Shown here in pieces: positions 26,522 to 36,550 of a stretch of DNA of 64,000 nt (within the stretch, counting starts at the first letter, position 1; every line of letters starts with the position of its first letter). Source of the DNA: Caballeronia fortuita (GTDB taxonomy: Bacteria > Pseudomonadota > Gammaproteobacteria > Burkholderiales > Burkholderiaceae); NCBI RefSeq assembly GCF_001544835.2, contig NZ_FCNX02000008.1:302042-366041 (forward strand), in the 5' to 3' direction. The position numbers were made by a program, and so were the translations under genes. Below the pieces are notes generated by a model. That model was not told the DNA's origin. It did no database searches and was given only the letters and a program-made list of their open reading frames with translations.

Positions 26522-26746
26522 AAGCGAACATCTTCCTGCTGGCGGCGCGGTCCGGATCGATGCGCGCCGCGGGTTGAGCAAAGTATCGGGACGCCGCGCG
26601 CCCCGAGCGAAGCGCGGCGTCATCGACAAAACGCAATGGGACGCCACGCATGCTTTCTGGCCGCATTCTGCCGCAATCGTTCGCAGCAAGCAGAAAACCG
26701 GGCCGTTTTCCCTGACGAACGACCCAAGGTTAAGGGCTAACCGCCG

Positions 26747-26776
26747 TTGAAAAACGATTCGACTGATGTTTAGAAT
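26747..26776 (+). promoter_or_regulatory. Promoter of the 82-aa hypothetical gene
   Basis: TTGAAA (26747-26752) and TAGAAT (26771-26776) with an 18-bp spacer, in the 395-bp divergent gap 26522-26916. This gives a leader of about 135 nt that contains a T/C-rich stretch. Nothing else was recognised in the gap. Confidence 0.55.
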
Positions 26777-26916
26777 GACGTTTCACACGTTGAACTTCGT
26801 TTTCTTTCACTTGTCTTTCAGTCTGTTCCCGGTGGCGCGGCGCGCGGGTCTTGCAGACATTTCGCGTGATGTGCCGTCCGGCCTCCAACGCAGTGTTTAC
26901 GAGGAACCGGAAGCCC

Positions 26917-27165
26917 ATGCTCTATCCGTCGAAAGCCGACTGCATTGCAGTACTCTCCGCCGCGAGCCGCGTCTCGGACGAGGAAATGCTGCTCGCGCTC
27001 GATCACAAACACCTCGGCCTGTCGCGCAACGCGATGGAAACCGCCGCCGCCTTCCTCACGGAACGCGGCTGCTTCAACCGCTACACCTTCGGCGCGGGCG
27101 GCGTTTGCGTCGGCGCGCTGTCCTTGCAGGGGCGCCTGCGTCTCGATCAACTTGCGAACGGCTGA
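26917..27165 (+). CDS. Hypothetical protein (82 aa)
   Basis: 82 residues starting MLYPSKADCIAVLSAASRVS, with no membrane segment. It has two Cys, one in TERGCFNRY, and a Gly-rich FGAGGVCVGALSLQGR segment. It has its own sigma70-like promoter, a GAGGAA ribosome-binding site and a strong terminator, which argue it is real. No known domain was recognised. Confidence 0.62.
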   Translation: MLYPSKADCIAVLSAASRVSDEEMLLALDHKHLGLSRNAMETAAAFLTERGCFNRYTFGAGGVCVGALSLQGRLRLDQLANG

Positions 27166-27188
27166 CACGATCCGGCCGTGACACTTTG

Positions 27189-27225
27189 CGCACGCGCACG
27201 GAACGGCCCGTTGCGCGTGCGTTTT
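27189..27225 (+). terminator. Rho-independent terminator after the 82-aa gene
   Basis: CGCACGCGCA (27189-27198) pairs perfectly with TGCGCGTGCG (27212-27221), followed by T4. It begins 23 bp after the stop codon. Confidence 0.8.
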
Positions 27226-27300
27226 CATATCCGATGATCCACGGAACCCGCGAAGCGAATCGGCGTCACAACCGACAGTCGCGCGGCGCTCGCGCGCCCG

Positions 27301-27453
27301 TCAGAAATGGGCCGATCCCATCCCGAACAGGCCGATCAGCCCGATCACGATCAGATAGATCGCGACGATGAAGTTCAGCAGGCGCGGCATGATGAGAATG
27401 AGGATCCCGGCGATCAGGGAGACGAGCGGGCCGAGGCTTAAGTGAATGGTCAT
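27301..27453 (-). CDS. DUF3096 small membrane protein (50 aa)
   Basis: 50 residues with two closely spaced hydrophobic helices, LVSLIAGILILIMPRLLNF and IVAIYLIVIGLIGLFGM, the DUF3096 pattern. It is predicted to sit in the inner membrane. The short form starting MTIHLSLGPL at 27453 is preferred; the longer reading adds a non-family polar stretch. It is divergent from the lactonase-like gene. Function unknown. Confidence 0.8.
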   Translation of the reverse strand: MTIHLSLGPLVSLIAGILILIMPRLLNFIVAIYLIVIGLIGLFGMGSAHF

Positions 27454-27643
27454 CGCGGCAACTCCTGTTGTTGGTTCGAATCGTGTCGGCAGGCCTTGCG
27501 TGGCGCGGGGCGCGTTGTTCCTTTGGAGCGGAATTTGCTCCCGCACATCCTTGGGCCTTGCGATGTCGGCGAATTCGCGCGTCGCTCCCGATAACAAACA
27601 TCGACAACGTCAGCACGCATCGAAGAAACGAAGAGGAGGTTTC

Positions 27644-28969
27644 ATGCACCCGAGCCATCCCCGCGGCGCGAATTCGCTCGTGTCCATATTGCAAGACGCG
27701 CGCCCGCTGCGCATGCGGCGCATCGCGTGGGCGAAGGGCATCGCGCTGATGCTGTCGCTGGCGGCGGCGCAGAGCTTTGCGCAGACCGCCACGACGTCCG
27801 GTACGCCCGACACGCCGGCCGCCGCGAGCGGCCCGATGACGACGGGCAACACGAGCGGCGATGTCTACGATCTGCTCATCGGCACCTACACGGGCGGCGG
27901 CAAAAGCGAAGGCATCTACGTTTATCGCTTCGATACGGGCAGCGGCGAACTCTCGCGCATCGCGTCGGCGCAGACGGTCAATCCGTCGTATCTCGTCGTG
28001 AGCCGCGACCGGAATTACGTGTATGCGGTGAACGAATTGCCCGGCGACAACGGCCCCGCGACACAGCGCGGCGGCGTGAGCGCCTTTCGCTTCGATCGCG
28101 CGAGCGGCCAGTTGAGCTTTCTCAACCGCGTTTCGTCGGAGGGCAACGATCCGTGCTATCTCGCGATCTCGCCCGATGGCAAGTACCTGCTCACCGCCAA
28201 TTATTCGGTCGCGTCGAATCCGGGCGGCAGCTTCGCTGTCTTTCCGCTTTCATCCGACGGCCATATCGGCGGCTCGGTGCTGACCGTGCACCACGAAGGC
28301 GGCGGGCCGGTGAAGGGCCGGCAGGACAATTCGCACGTCCACTCGACCGTGTTCTCGCCCGATGGCAAATATCTCTTCGCGCAGGACCTCGGCGTCGACA
28401 AGGTATTCGCCTATCGATACACGCCAGATCCTGCCGCGTCCAGCCGCGGCCTCTTCGGTCCGACCGAAGCGCGCTACACGTCGATCAAGCCCGGCTCCGG
28501 GCCGCGCCATCTGATCTTCGACGCGAGCGGCAAGCACGCGTATCTGACGACCGAACTGAACGCATCGGTATTCGTGTTCGATTACCGCGACGGCAATCTC
28601 ACGCAAGCGCAGGTCGCGTCGATGATCGCGCCCGGCTTTCGCGGCAAGATCGGCGGCGGCGCGATCCATCTGTCGCCGGACGGACGCTTCCTCTACGCCA
28701 CCAATCGCGGCGACGCGAACGAGATTGTCCAGTTTTCCGTCGATCCGGCGAACGGCCATCTGAAGTACGTCAAACGCTATCCGACGCTTGGCAAGACGCC
28801 GCGCGAATTCGCGATCGATCCGACTGGGCGATGGCTCATCGTCGGCAATCAGGAAAGCGACAGCGCATACTTCTTCCGCCGCGATCCGCAGACGGGCGAA
28901 CTCGCGTCCGATCCGAAGCGGCTGTCGATCGGCTCGCCGGTCGACTTCAAGTTCGTGTCGCCTTCCTGA
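27644..28969 (+). CDS. Exported lactonase-family beta-propeller (6-phosphogluconolactonase-like)
   Basis: 441-residue precursor. A signal peptide (MRRIAWAKGIALMLSLAAA, cleaved near SFAQ) is preceded by a 23-residue extension if the ATG at 27644 is used. That ATG has a near-perfect AAGAGGAGGT ribosome-binding site; the internal ATG at 27713 is the alternative. The mature part is a seven-bladed propeller of the YbhE/carboxy-cis,cis-muconate cyclase type, with YAVNELPGD, GNDPCYLAISPDG, NSHVHSTVFSPDG and GSGPRHLIFD repeats. The periplasmic location argues against a classical pentose-phosphate role; a sugar lactone is a possible substrate. Confidence 0.85.
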   Translation: MHPSHPRGANSLVSILQDARPLRMRRIAWAKGIALMLSLAAAQSFAQTATTSGTPDTPAAASGPMTTGNTSGDVYDLLIGTYTGGGKSEGIYVYRFDTGSGELSRIASAQTVNPSYLVVSRDRNYVYAVNELPGDNGPATQRGGVSAFRFDRASGQLSFLNRVSSEGNDPCYLAISPDGKYLLTANYSVASNPGGSFAVFPLSSDGHIGGSVLTVHHEGGGPVKGRQDNSHVHSTVFSPDGKYLFAQDLGVDKVFAYRYTPDPAASSRGLFGPTEARYTSIKPGSGPRHLIFDASGKHAYLTTELNASVFVFDYRDGNLTQAQVASMIAPGFRGKIGGGAIHLSPDGRFLYATNRGDANEIVQFSVDPANGHLKYVKRYPTLGKTPREFAIDPTGRWLIVGNQESDSAYFFRRDPQTGELASDPKRLSIGSPVDFKFVSPS

Positions 28970-29037
28970 CGCGGCGGCCGGCGCGACCGAGCGCGGCCCG
29001 CGCGCCGCGACCCACAAGGCGGCACGGTCCGACGACG

Positions 29038-29601
29038 ATGAAAAAAACACTGGTCAACGCGGTCACGGTTTCGATGTTGTGCGCGCCGTTCGCGGCGCAC
29101 GCGGACGGCAAGACGTGCGATTACAAGCGCGACTGGATGTCGTCGGCGTGCGAGCGCGTGATGCGCGTCGCGCACGACGGCACGTGGGATCTCTACGTGA
29201 CCGGCTACGGCTGGCATATCGACGGCTTCGACAATCGCAGCGAACTGAACCCGTGGTCGTATGGCGGCGGCGCGGGCAAGCACTGGACCGATGCGAACGG
29301 CAACGAGGACATCCTGTTTGCGTTCGCCTTCTCCGATTCGCATCACAACTTCGAGCCGATCGGCGGCTACGCGCGCCAGTGGTACACAAAGTCCGTGCTA
29401 GGCGGCCTGCAGGCGGGCGGCGGATTCTTCGTCGGCTTCACGGCGCGCAGCGACGTCGCGCATTATCTGCCGTTGCCGCTCGCGCTGCCGATCGGCTCGA
29501 TTCGCTACCGGCGCGCATCGATCATGGCGACGATCATCCCGCGCATTCCCGGTCTGAACGACGGCGATGTCGCGTTCTTCTGGGGCCGCTACGAGTTCTA
29601 G
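29038..29601 (+). CDS. pagP: Lipid A palmitoyltransferase PagP-like
   Basis: 187-residue precursor with a signal peptide (cleavage near AHADG, residue 23) and the PagP beta-barrel core. YVTGYGWHIDGF contains the active-site His, and FAFSDSHHNFEPIGGYA contains the Asp-Ser pair and the conserved barrel segment. The C-terminus FFWGRYEF ends in an aromatic residue as outer-membrane barrels do. It transfers palmitate from phospholipids to lipid A. Regulation is not evident from the 68-bp upstream gap. Confidence 0.93.
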   Translation: MKKTLVNAVTVSMLCAPFAAHADGKTCDYKRDWMSSACERVMRVAHDGTWDLYVTGYGWHIDGFDNRSELNPWSYGGGAGKHWTDANGNEDILFAFAFSDSHHNFEPIGGYARQWYTKSVLGGLQAGGGFFVGFTARSDVAHYLPLPLALPIGSIRYRRASIMATIIPRIPGLNDGDVAFFWGRYEF

Positions 29602-29668
29602 TAGCATGATTTGCGATGCGTGCGTTTTCGCATCGAACTGAAAGGTTTACTGAGGAAAACGAAAGGTA

Positions 29669-30730
29669 ATGGCGGGGAATGCAAGCTTGAACACGACTCA
29701 AACATCCGAACGGCCTGCCAGCCGCAGCGAACCGGCGCCGCCGGGATTCATCACCGCGTTTAGCTTCGCGGGTGGCGAAGCGCTGCGGCTCGGCTGGGAC
29801 GAAGCGCGCGCGTCCGTCGCGGGCGACGGCCCGACGTGGCTGCATCTATCCGCGAACGACGACACCGTCGAAGGCTGGCTCGAAGGCGTCACGTCGATGC
29901 CCGATGTCGCGCGCGAGTTCCTGAACGGCGAGGACAAGCGGCCGCGCGTGCACATCGGATCGAACTTCATGTACGGCGTCGTCGCGGACCTTGAACTCGT
30001 CGCCAAGACGCCCGATGCCGCCGCGCCCGGCGCGCGCGAGGCGAATCGCGCAACCGGCGCGCTGCGCTTCTACGTCGACCGGCATCGCATGATCACGGTG
30101 CGCGCGCGGCCGCTGCAATCGACCGACCGGCTGCGCCACGCCGTGCTCGAAGGCACGACCTTCCGCGATACCGTCGATCTCTTCGCGGGCCTGATCCGCG
30201 CGCTGAACGACACGTTCGCGGACCGTATCGATGAAATTGGCGATTGTCTCGACGATGTCGAGGAAAGCGTGCTCGAAGGCGGCCACGTGCGGTGCCGCGC
30301 CGTGCTAGGCGACGTGCGGCGGCGTCTGGTGGAAGTGCGGCGTTTCATCGATCCCGAGCGCAACGCGTTGACGCAGCTCGTCCTGCGCCGCCTCGAATGG
30401 GCCGAGCCGCGCTCGATGGAAGCGCTCGTGCAGGCGATTCAGGTGTTGAACGGGCTGGGCGGCGGCCTGGAAGGACTCTACGAGCGCGCGAAGCTGTTGC
30501 AGGACGAGATTGCCGCGGCGCTTTCGGAGGACATCAACCGCAAGCTGCTGTGGCTCGCGATCATGTCCGCGTTGCTGCTGCCCGCGACGCTCGTCACGGG
30601 CATCTTCGGCATGAACGTCGCGGGATTGCCGGGCACGAAGGATCCGGCATCGTTCTGGATCGTCGTCGGCGTGATGACAGGCTGCGCCGCCATCACCATC
30701 TTTCTGCTGCGCCGCCTGCGGCTCTGGTAG
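29669..30730 (+). CDS. CorA-family divalent-cation transporter (ZntB-like)
   Basis: 353 residues. A large cytosolic domain (about 25-285) ends in a coiled helical stretch, followed by two C-terminal membrane helices and the family signature GMN in TGIFGMNVAGLPG. After GMN the loop lacks the Mg-type MPE motif, which favours the ZntB/zinc group over Mg transport, but this is not decisive. It is an inner-membrane homopentamer in known relatives. The ATG follows a GAAAGG ribosome-binding site. Confidence 0.87.
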   Translation: MAGNASLNTTQTSERPASRSEPAPPGFITAFSFAGGEALRLGWDEARASVAGDGPTWLHLSANDDTVEGWLEGVTSMPDVAREFLNGEDKRPRVHIGSNFMYGVVADLELVAKTPDAAAPGAREANRATGALRFYVDRHRMITVRARPLQSTDRLRHAVLEGTTFRDTVDLFAGLIRALNDTFADRIDEIGDCLDDVEESVLEGGHVRCRAVLGDVRRRLVEVRRFIDPERNALTQLVLRRLEWAEPRSMEALVQAIQVLNGLGGGLEGLYERAKLLQDEIAAALSEDINRKLLWLAIMSALLLPATLVTGIFGMNVAGLPGTKDPASFWIVVGVMTGCAAITIFLLRRLRLW

Positions 30731-30746
30731 CGCGCACTGCGCGACG

Positions 30747-30782
30747 TACTCCGCCGCTTACTCCGCCGCTTATTCCGCCGGA
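30747..30782. repeat. 12-bp tandem repeat x3 spanning the ftsK stop codon
   Basis: TACTCCGCCGCT, TACTCCGCCGCT and TATTCCGCCGGA occupy 30747-30758, 30759-30770 and 30771-30782. On the minus strand each unit encodes a GCGGAR codon pair; the first is followed by the real TAA stop and the second brings another in-frame TAA. Confidence 0.85.
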
Positions 30783-33700
30783 CCCGGCGGCGCGAGCACT
30801 TCGCGGTTGCCGTTGTTGCTCATCGCGGAGACGAGGCCGGCCGCTTCCATCTGCTCGACGAGCCGCGCCGCGCGGTTATAGCCGATGCGCAATTGCCGCT
30901 GCACCGACGAAATCGACGCGCGCCGCGTGCGCACGACGAACGCGACGGCTTCGTCGTAGAGCGGATCGGCTTCGGCATCGGGCGTGTCGCCGAACATGTC
31001 CTGCGTGCCGCCGCTCTCGCCGGTCGGACCGGAGAGAATGCCTTCTTCGTATTCCGGCTCGCCGAACTGCTTCAGATGCTCGACGACGCGATGCACTTCG
31101 TCGTCCGCGACGAACGCGCCGTGCACTCGCTGCGGATAACCGGTGCCGGGCGGCAGGAACAACATGTCGCCCGCGCCGAGCAGCGATTCCGCGCCCATCT
31201 GATCCAGAATCGTGCGCGAATCGATCTTCGACGATACCTGGAACGCCACGCGCGTCGGAATGTTCGCCTTGATGAGGCCGGTGATGACGTCCACCGAAGG
31301 TCGCTGCGTCGCGAGAATCAGATGGATGCCGGCCGCGCGCGCCTTCTGCGCGAGACGCGCGATCAACTGCTCGATCTGCTTGCCGGCGACCATCATCAGA
31401 TCCGCCAGTTCGTCGATGACGACGACGATCAGCGGCAGCGTCGACAGCGGCTCGGGCGCGTCGGGCGTGAGCGAGAACGGGTTCGTCAGCTTCTTGCCCG
31501 CGGCTTCGGTGTTGCGGATCTTCTGGTTGAAGCCTTGCAGATTGCGCACGCCGACCGCCGACATCAAACGGTAGCGCTTTTCCATCTCGCCGACGCACCA
31601 GTTGAGCGCGTTCGACGCGAGCTTCATGTCCGTGACGACCGGCGCGAGCAGATGCGGAATGCCTTCGTAGACCGAAAGCTCCAGCATCTTCGGATCGATC
31701 ATGATGAGACGCACGTCCTCGGGCTTGGCCTTGTAAAGCAGCGAGAGGATCATCGCGTTGATCGCGACCGACTTGCCCGAACCGGTCGTGCCCGCGACGA
31801 GCATGTGCGGCGCCTTTGCGAGATCGGTGACGACCGGATTGCCGACGATATCCTTGCCCATCGCGATGGTCAGATTCGACTTCGACGCGCTGTACACGTC
31901 GTCTTCGAGAATCTCGGACAGGCGGATCATCTGGCGCTTCGTATTCGGCAATTCGAGGCCCATGCAGGTCTTGCCGGGAATCGTCTCGACGACGCGGATC
32001 GACGTGAGGCCGAGTCCGCGCGACAGATCCTTCATCAGCCCGACGATCTGGCTGCCGCGCACGCCGAGCGCCGGCTCGACCTCGAAACGCGTGATGACCG
32101 GACCCGCCGACGCGCCGACGACCGTCACCGGTACCTTGAATTCCTGAAGACGCTGCTCGATCAACTGGCCAGTTTCGTTCAGACGCTCTTCCGATACAGG
32201 CTCGACTTCGCCGGAGGCCGGTTCGAGCAGATCGAGCGTCGGCAATTCCACCGACGATGCGTGCGGCGCGTGGAATTCGAATTCCGTCGGCGTGGAGCCG
32301 CGCACGGGCGGGCGCGGTTCGGGCGGGGAGGGCGGCGGCGCGGAGGGAGCGGACGACGCGGGCGGTGCTAGCGGGGCTGACGGCGCGAGCGCGACGCCGG
32401 GAAAGCGCACGATGTTCGACGGCGACGCGAATTCGTCGCCCGCGACCTGGCGTTCGATGCTCGGCGGTTCTTCGTCCTCCGCCGGCATTTCGTCGGGCTC
32501 GTCGGCCACGCGCAGCAGCGATGGGGCAGGGGGCTCGCCGTGGACATCGGCGGAATCGGGGGCGTCGAGCCATGGGGGCGTCTGCGCCAGATCGCGCAGG
32601 TCGTCCTCGGGTTCCGGCTCGAGCTCCGGCTCCGGCGTTCGGGCCACGGGCGCGCGTTCGGCCGGAACGTTCGCACGCGGCAGCGGCGGCTCGGACGGCA
32701 ATTCGATCCGCGGCGTTCCCGGCACGGCGATCTCTTCGACTTCGTCTTGCTTCTGCGGCTCCGGTTCGATCTCCGCGATCTCTGCAATCTCCGCGACCGG
32801 CGGTTCGACCGCACGCGGATCAAGGAGCGGCGGCGGCTCGATGGGCGCGGCCGCGATCACATGCGCGTCGATGCGAGTGCTGGTTTCCTGCGCTTTCACG
32901 GCTGACGTCACGTCAGGCGTCGTTTCGACGATGCGCTCGACGCTCGTCGCGCGCTCCAGTGTTTCCGTGGTTTCCGTTGTTTCCGCCTTCGGCAGAACTT
33001 CGGGTTGCACAGCGCGCGTCATCGCGACATGGCCGCGAGCGAGACTCGCGCCGGCCAGCGACGTCCACATCGCAGTTTTTTCCTCGATGGAGCGCAGCGT
33101 CGCCTGAATCGCTTCGGGCGCGGGCGGCGGTCCCGGCGGCGCGGACGGACGCGAAAACGCGGGCGCGGCGAGCGGCGCGGAGGCGAAGTTGCGCGTCGCG
33201 GCGGCCGGCGCCGGACGCGCGGGCGCGCGCCGGAAACCCTGCGGCGCGTGCAGTGCCGGCGATGACGGCGGCGTGCGCGCCGCCACGGACGTCGACATGC
33301 TCGCCGTGACCGACGATCGCTGTGCGGGCATCGACGTCACCGGGGCGCGCGGACGGTCCATGCGCGGCGCGGGCGCAGGCGCGCGCGGCTTGTCGGCGGC
33401 GACGGACGCGCGCAAACCCGATCCCGACGGCTCGAACGCGGACGGCTCACGCGGCGCGAACGGCGCGCGCGCCTCCCGATGGCCCGACGACGCCGGTGAC
33501 TTCAGCCAGCCCGAAGGCGCGACCGGCTCGCTCTGCGTCACCGGACGCGCGACGCCCGCTGCCTCGAACGCGGGACGTTTTGCATACGCTTCGGCGGTGG
33601 CGACGGCGCTCGCGGCGGCCGCCACGGTGCGGCTCGCGGCGCTCCTGCCCGTCGCTGGCGGACGCCACGGCGTCGGCCGCTGATAGCGCGTGCTGCGCGG

Positions 33701-34294
33701 CGCGGCCGGCAGGCCGAGCGTCGGCTCGTCGCTCGACGTGCGCGGCTGCGGCGCATCGAAACGGTCGTTGCGATGCGCGCGTTCCTGCGTATCGCGCGCG
33801 GCTCGCTCGCGGGCGCGGCGTCCGAACCAGTTGCTGGACTTGTCGTGCGCAATGTCGCGGCGGGGCGAGCTTTGGCGCGGTTCGCTGTCGCGCTCGCGCG
33901 GCGTGACCCAGCTTTGCGGCAGGCCGAAGCCGAAGGCGTCGTCGGCCCAGGCGAGCACCGAACGCCAGCTGAACTCGATGAGCCAGGGCAGAAAGATCGC
34001 GAGGACGACCGCCGCGATCGCGCCCGCGCCGGCCAGATGCGCCGGCCCGCTCAGGAGCGCGGCGAGCGCGCGTCCGCAGCGATTGATGTTCAACTGCGTT
34101 TCGAGCGCGTTGACGAGCGCGCCCTCGAGCGTGCTGCTCGCGATCAGCACGGCGATGAAGCCGAGCCAGAGGCGGATCGTGCCGGGGCCGCGCACGCCTG
34201 CGCTACCTGGAAGCGCCTGCCTGACGATGCGCCAGGCGAGCGGAAGGAACCAGACGACCGATGCACCGAACCAGCCGAGAACTACCATGTGCAT
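30770..34294 (-). CDS. ftsK: DNA translocase FtsK (large, long-linker form)
   Basis: 1174-residue septal DNA pump that resolves chromosome dimers with XerCD. Three or four N-terminal membrane helices (about 1-125) are followed by a Pro/Ala/Glu-rich, disordered linker of some 550 residues. The RecA-type motor has Walker [15 protein letters not shown] near residue 835 and Walker [15 protein letters not shown] near 960. The C-terminal winged-helix gamma domain, [20 protein letters not shown], reads KOPS in relatives. Burkholderia carry two FtsK paralogues; this is the long one. The ATG at 34292-34294 is chosen, with a second ATG two codons on. The stop lies inside a tandem repeat. Confidence 0.93.
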   Translation of the reverse strand: MHMVVLGWFGASVVWFLPLAWRIVRQALPGSAGVRGPGTIRLWLGFIAVLIASSTLEGALVNALETQLNINRCGRALAALLSGPAHLAGAGAIAAVVLAIFLPWLIEFSWRSVLAWADDAFGFGLPQSWVTPRERDSEPRQSSPRRDIAHDKSSNWFGRRARERAARDTQERAHRNDRFDAPQPRTSSDEPTLGLPAAPRSTRYQRPTPWRPPATGRSAASRTVAAAASAVATAEAYAKRPAFEAAGVARPVTQSEPVAPSGWLKSPASSGHREARAPFAPREPSAFEPSGSGLRASVAADKPRAPAPAPRMDRPRAPVTSMPAQRSSVTASMSTSVAARTPPSSPALHAPQGFRRAPARPAPAAATRNFASAPLAAPAFSRPSAPPGPPPAPEAIQATLRSIEEKTAMWTSLAGASLARGHVAMTRAVQPEVLPKAETTETTETLERATSVERIVETTPDVTSAVKAQETSTRIDAHVIAAAPIEPPPLLDPRAVEPPVAEIAEIAEIEPEPQKQDEVEEIAVPGTPRIELPSEPPLPRANVPAERAPVARTPEPELEPEPEDDLRDLAQTPPWLDAPDSADVHGEPPAPSLLRVADEPDEMPAEDEEPPSIERQVAGDEFASPSNIVRFPGVALAPSAPLAPPASSAPSAPPPSPPEPRPPVRGSTPTEFEFHAPHASSVELPTLDLLEPASGEVEPVSEERLNETGQLIEQRLQEFKVPVTVVGASAGPVITRFEVEPALGVRGSQIVGLMKDLSRGLGLTSIRVVETIPGKTCMGLELPNTKRQMIRLSEILEDDVYSASKSNLTIAMGKDIVGNPVVTDLAKAPHMLVAGTTGSGKSVAINAMILSLLYKAKPEDVRLIMIDPKMLELSVYEGIPHLLAPVVTDMKLASNALNWCVGEMEKRYRLMSAVGVRNLQGFNQKIRNTEAAGKKLTNPFSLTPDAPEPLSTLPLIVVVIDELADLMMVAGKQIEQLIARLAQKARAAGIHLILATQRPSVDVITGLIKANIPTRVAFQVSSKIDSRTILDQMGAESLLGAGDMLFLPPGTGYPQRVHGAFVADDEVHRVVEHLKQFGEPEYEEGILSGPTGESGGTQDMFGDTPDAEADPLYDEAVAFVVRTRRASISSVQRQLRIGYNRAARLVEQMEAAGLVSAMSNNGNREVLAPPGPAE

Positions 34295-34438
34295 GCTTGA
34301 GATTGAATCAATGTTGGGTGAAACGGATGAGACCGCTGCCCGGCCGCGCGCGATCGTGCGTGCTGGCCGGACCGTTCGATCGAGCAGTTTAACGGCTGGC
34401 GCGTGCCGACGACGCGCATGCCGCAACTACGCAACACA

Positions 34439-35023
34439 TCACTTCGTGCGCGGCGCGAAGGTAAGCACCTGACCGTCGTCGAGCGTCAGTTGCAGCGCTT
34501 GCGGCGGATTCATCTGGACGCCGCTCTTCGCAATGTGCGCGAGCGCGTCGAGATAAGGCCGCTCGAGCGCCGCGCCCGCGCCTGACGTACACGCCATGCG
34601 CGTGCCGGCGAGCGGGCCGAGCGTGAGCTTGCCGTCCTTCAGGTCGTATGCGCCGGAGAAGCGGTTGCAGCCCGAGAAGCCGCTCGCCTGCCGACGTCCG
34701 CTCGCGGTCGATAAATCGAGCGTGAGCGGTTGCGCGTTGTTCTCGCCCGCGTGCGGCACGGCGCGCGGCTGGCCGCTCGCATCGGTCCAGCTCGAAAGCT
34801 CCCAGCGCGTGTCGTCGAGCAGTTGCGTGGCGGCGGGATTGTACGGATTGGTGGGCGGGGCGCTCGCATCGGTGTGCCTGGGCATCGCGCAGCCCGCGAC
34901 GACGCTTGCGACCACGAGCGCGCACGCGCACCAGGCCAGCGAACGCGCTTTGTTTCGCGACAGGAGATTTGACGATGAGCGCGGCGCACGAGACGCGGGC
35001 GCGCGATGAAAGGGCGTGGGCAT
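34439..35023 (-). CDS. META-domain lipoprotein (HslJ-like)
   Basis: 194 residues with a lipoprotein signal peptide whose lipobox VVAGC places the lipidated Cys near residue 45, then a META domain (about 75-190). That domain contains DDTRWELSSW, ASGFSGCNRFSGAYDL, LGPLAGTRMACTSG and a final LTFAPRTK. HslJ-type META proteins are periplasm-facing and linked to heat or novobiocin tolerance in E. coli. The long N-region before the lipobox suggests the true start could be a few codons further in. Confidence 0.85.
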   Translation of the reverse strand: MPTPFHRAPASRAPRSSSNLLSRNKARSLAWCACALVVASVVAGCAMPRHTDASAPPTNPYNPAATQLLDDTRWELSSWTDASGQPRAVPHAGENNAQPLTLDLSTASGRRQASGFSGCNRFSGAYDLKDGKLTLGPLAGTRMACTSGAGAALERPYLDALAHIAKSGVQMNPPQALQLTLDDGQVLTFAPRTK

Positions 35024-35219
35024 CGATGATCCTGAAGCTGGCGAAACCGTAAGGGTATCGCACGCGTCCTACACTTTGTCTAGCACCCGTATGCAACAAA
35101 ATGATCGGCGCGGGCGCGAATTCGCGTGCGGATGCCGCTCGCGACGACGCTGTCAATAGACCGGATGGCAAAGTGTTGCGCCCGGCGCTGCGTGTTAGCA
35201 TCCCGCCCAATTCAGCCGC

Positions 35220-35251
35220 TTTGCGTTTGCTTTGCGCTTGCTTTGAACTTC
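35220..35251. repeat. 11-bp tandem repeats upstream of purT
   Basis: TTTGCGTTTGC (35220-35230) and TTTGCGCTTGC (35231-35241), then a degenerate third unit TTTGAACTTC. They lie 37-68 bp before the purT ATG. TTTGCGT matches half of an enterobacterial PurR box, but no full box is present. Confidence 0.6.
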
Positions 35252-35287
35252 ATTGGCCTCGTCATCCGAATCGATTCTGGAGCACTC

Positions 35288-36520
35288 ATGCAGACCGACC
35301 CACTCCGCGCTGGCGCGACGCGCATCGGCACGCCGCTTTCCCCCGACGCCACGCGCGTGATGCTGCTCGGCGCGGGCGAACTCGGCAAGGAAGTGATCAT
35401 CGCGTTGCAGCGGCTGGGCGTCGAAGTGACTGCGGTCGACCGCTATGCGAATGCGCCCGGTCATCAGGTCGCGCATCGCGCGCACGTGATCGACATGACG
35501 GACGCCGCCGCGCTGCGCGCGCTCGTCGAGAAGGAAGCGCCGCATCTGATCGTGCCGGAAATCGAGGCGATCGCGACCGATGCCCTCGCCGATATCGAAG
35601 CGGCCGGCGTTTCGACCGTCATTCCGACGGCGCGCGCCACGCAACTCACGATGAATCGCGAAGGCATCCGGCGCCTCGCCGCCGAGGAACTGGGCTTGCC
35701 GACTTCGCCTTACGCGTTCGCGCAGTCGCTCGACGAGATGAAGGCGGCGATCGCGGCGATCGGTTTTCCGTGCGTCGTGAAGCCGGTGATGTCGTCGTCG
35801 GGCAAAGGGCAGTCGGTGCTCAAGCGCGACACCGACATCGAGCCGGCATGGAATCACGCGATGGCGGGCGGGCGCGTGAACCACGGGCGCGTCATCGTCG
35901 AGGGCTTCATCGACTTCGAATACGAAATTACGCAACTCACCGTGCGCGCGGCGGACCCGGCAAGCGGCGCAACGCAGACCTATTTCTGCGATCCGATCGG
36001 CCATGTGCAGGTCGCGGGCGACTACGTCGAATCGTGGCAGCCGCAGGCGATGAGCCCCGCCGCGCTCGCGAAATCGCGCGATGTCGCCGCGAAGGTCGTG
36101 ACGGCGCTCGGCGGCCGCGGCCTCTTCGGTGTCGAGCTGTTCGTGCGCGGCAACGACGTCTGGTTCTCCGAAGTGAGCCCGCGTCCGCACGACACCGGCC
36201 TCGTCACGCTCGCGACGCAGCGCTTCTCCGAATTCGAGCTGCACGCGCGCGCGATTCTCGGCTTGCCTGTCGATACCGCCTTGCGCGCGCCCGGCGCGTC
36301 GGCTGTGATCTACGGCGGGCTGGATGAGGCCGGTATCGCGTTCGAAGGCGTCGCCGAGGCGCTCGCTGTGCCCGGCGCCGATTTGCGGCTGTTCGGCAAG
36401 CCCGAGAGTTTCGTGAAGCGCCGCATGGGCGTCGCGCTCGCGACGGGCGCCGATACGGACGAAGCACGCGAGCGCGCGAAGCTCGCGGCGTCGAAAGTCA
36501 GGCCGGTTTCGGCCAGATGA
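35288..36520 (+). CDS. purT: Formate-dependent phosphoribosylglycinamide formyltransferase PurT
   Basis: 410-residue ATP-grasp enzyme that formylates GAR with formate and ATP in purine synthesis. Family features: [20 protein letters not shown] at the N-terminus, [27 protein letters not shown] in the ATP-binding loop and [20 protein letters not shown] near the C-terminal metal site. The ATG at 35288 gives the known start; an upstream in-frame reading crosses the repeat region. It is the formate-using alternative to PurN. Confidence 0.97.
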   Translation: MQTDPLRAGATRIGTPLSPDATRVMLLGAGELGKEVIIALQRLGVEVTAVDRYANAPGHQVAHRAHVIDMTDAAALRALVEKEAPHLIVPEIEAIATDALADIEAAGVSTVIPTARATQLTMNREGIRRLAAEELGLPTSPYAFAQSLDEMKAAIAAIGFPCVVKPVMSSSGKGQSVLKRDTDIEPAWNHAMAGGRVNHGRVIVEGFIDFEYEITQLTVRAADPASGATQTYFCDPIGHVQVAGDYVESWQPQAMSPAALAKSRDVAAKVVTALGGRGLFGVELFVRGNDVWFSEVSPRPHDTGLVTLATQRFSEFELHARAILGLPVDTALRAPGASAVIYGGLDEAGIAFEGVAEALAVPGADLRLFGKPESFVKRRMGVALATGADTDEARERAKLAASKVRPVSAR

Positions 36521-36550
36521 CCGGCGTCGCGTAGCCGAAGGAGCAACGCA

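Noticed and set aside
27471..27482. GGTTCGAATC as a tRNA 3' part
   Set aside because: Stem bases do not pair and no tRNA body is present; it lies in the gap before the lactonase gene.
30747..30782. CRISPR-like array
   Set aside because: The units are 12 bp, directly contiguous and without spacers; this is a short tandem repeat.
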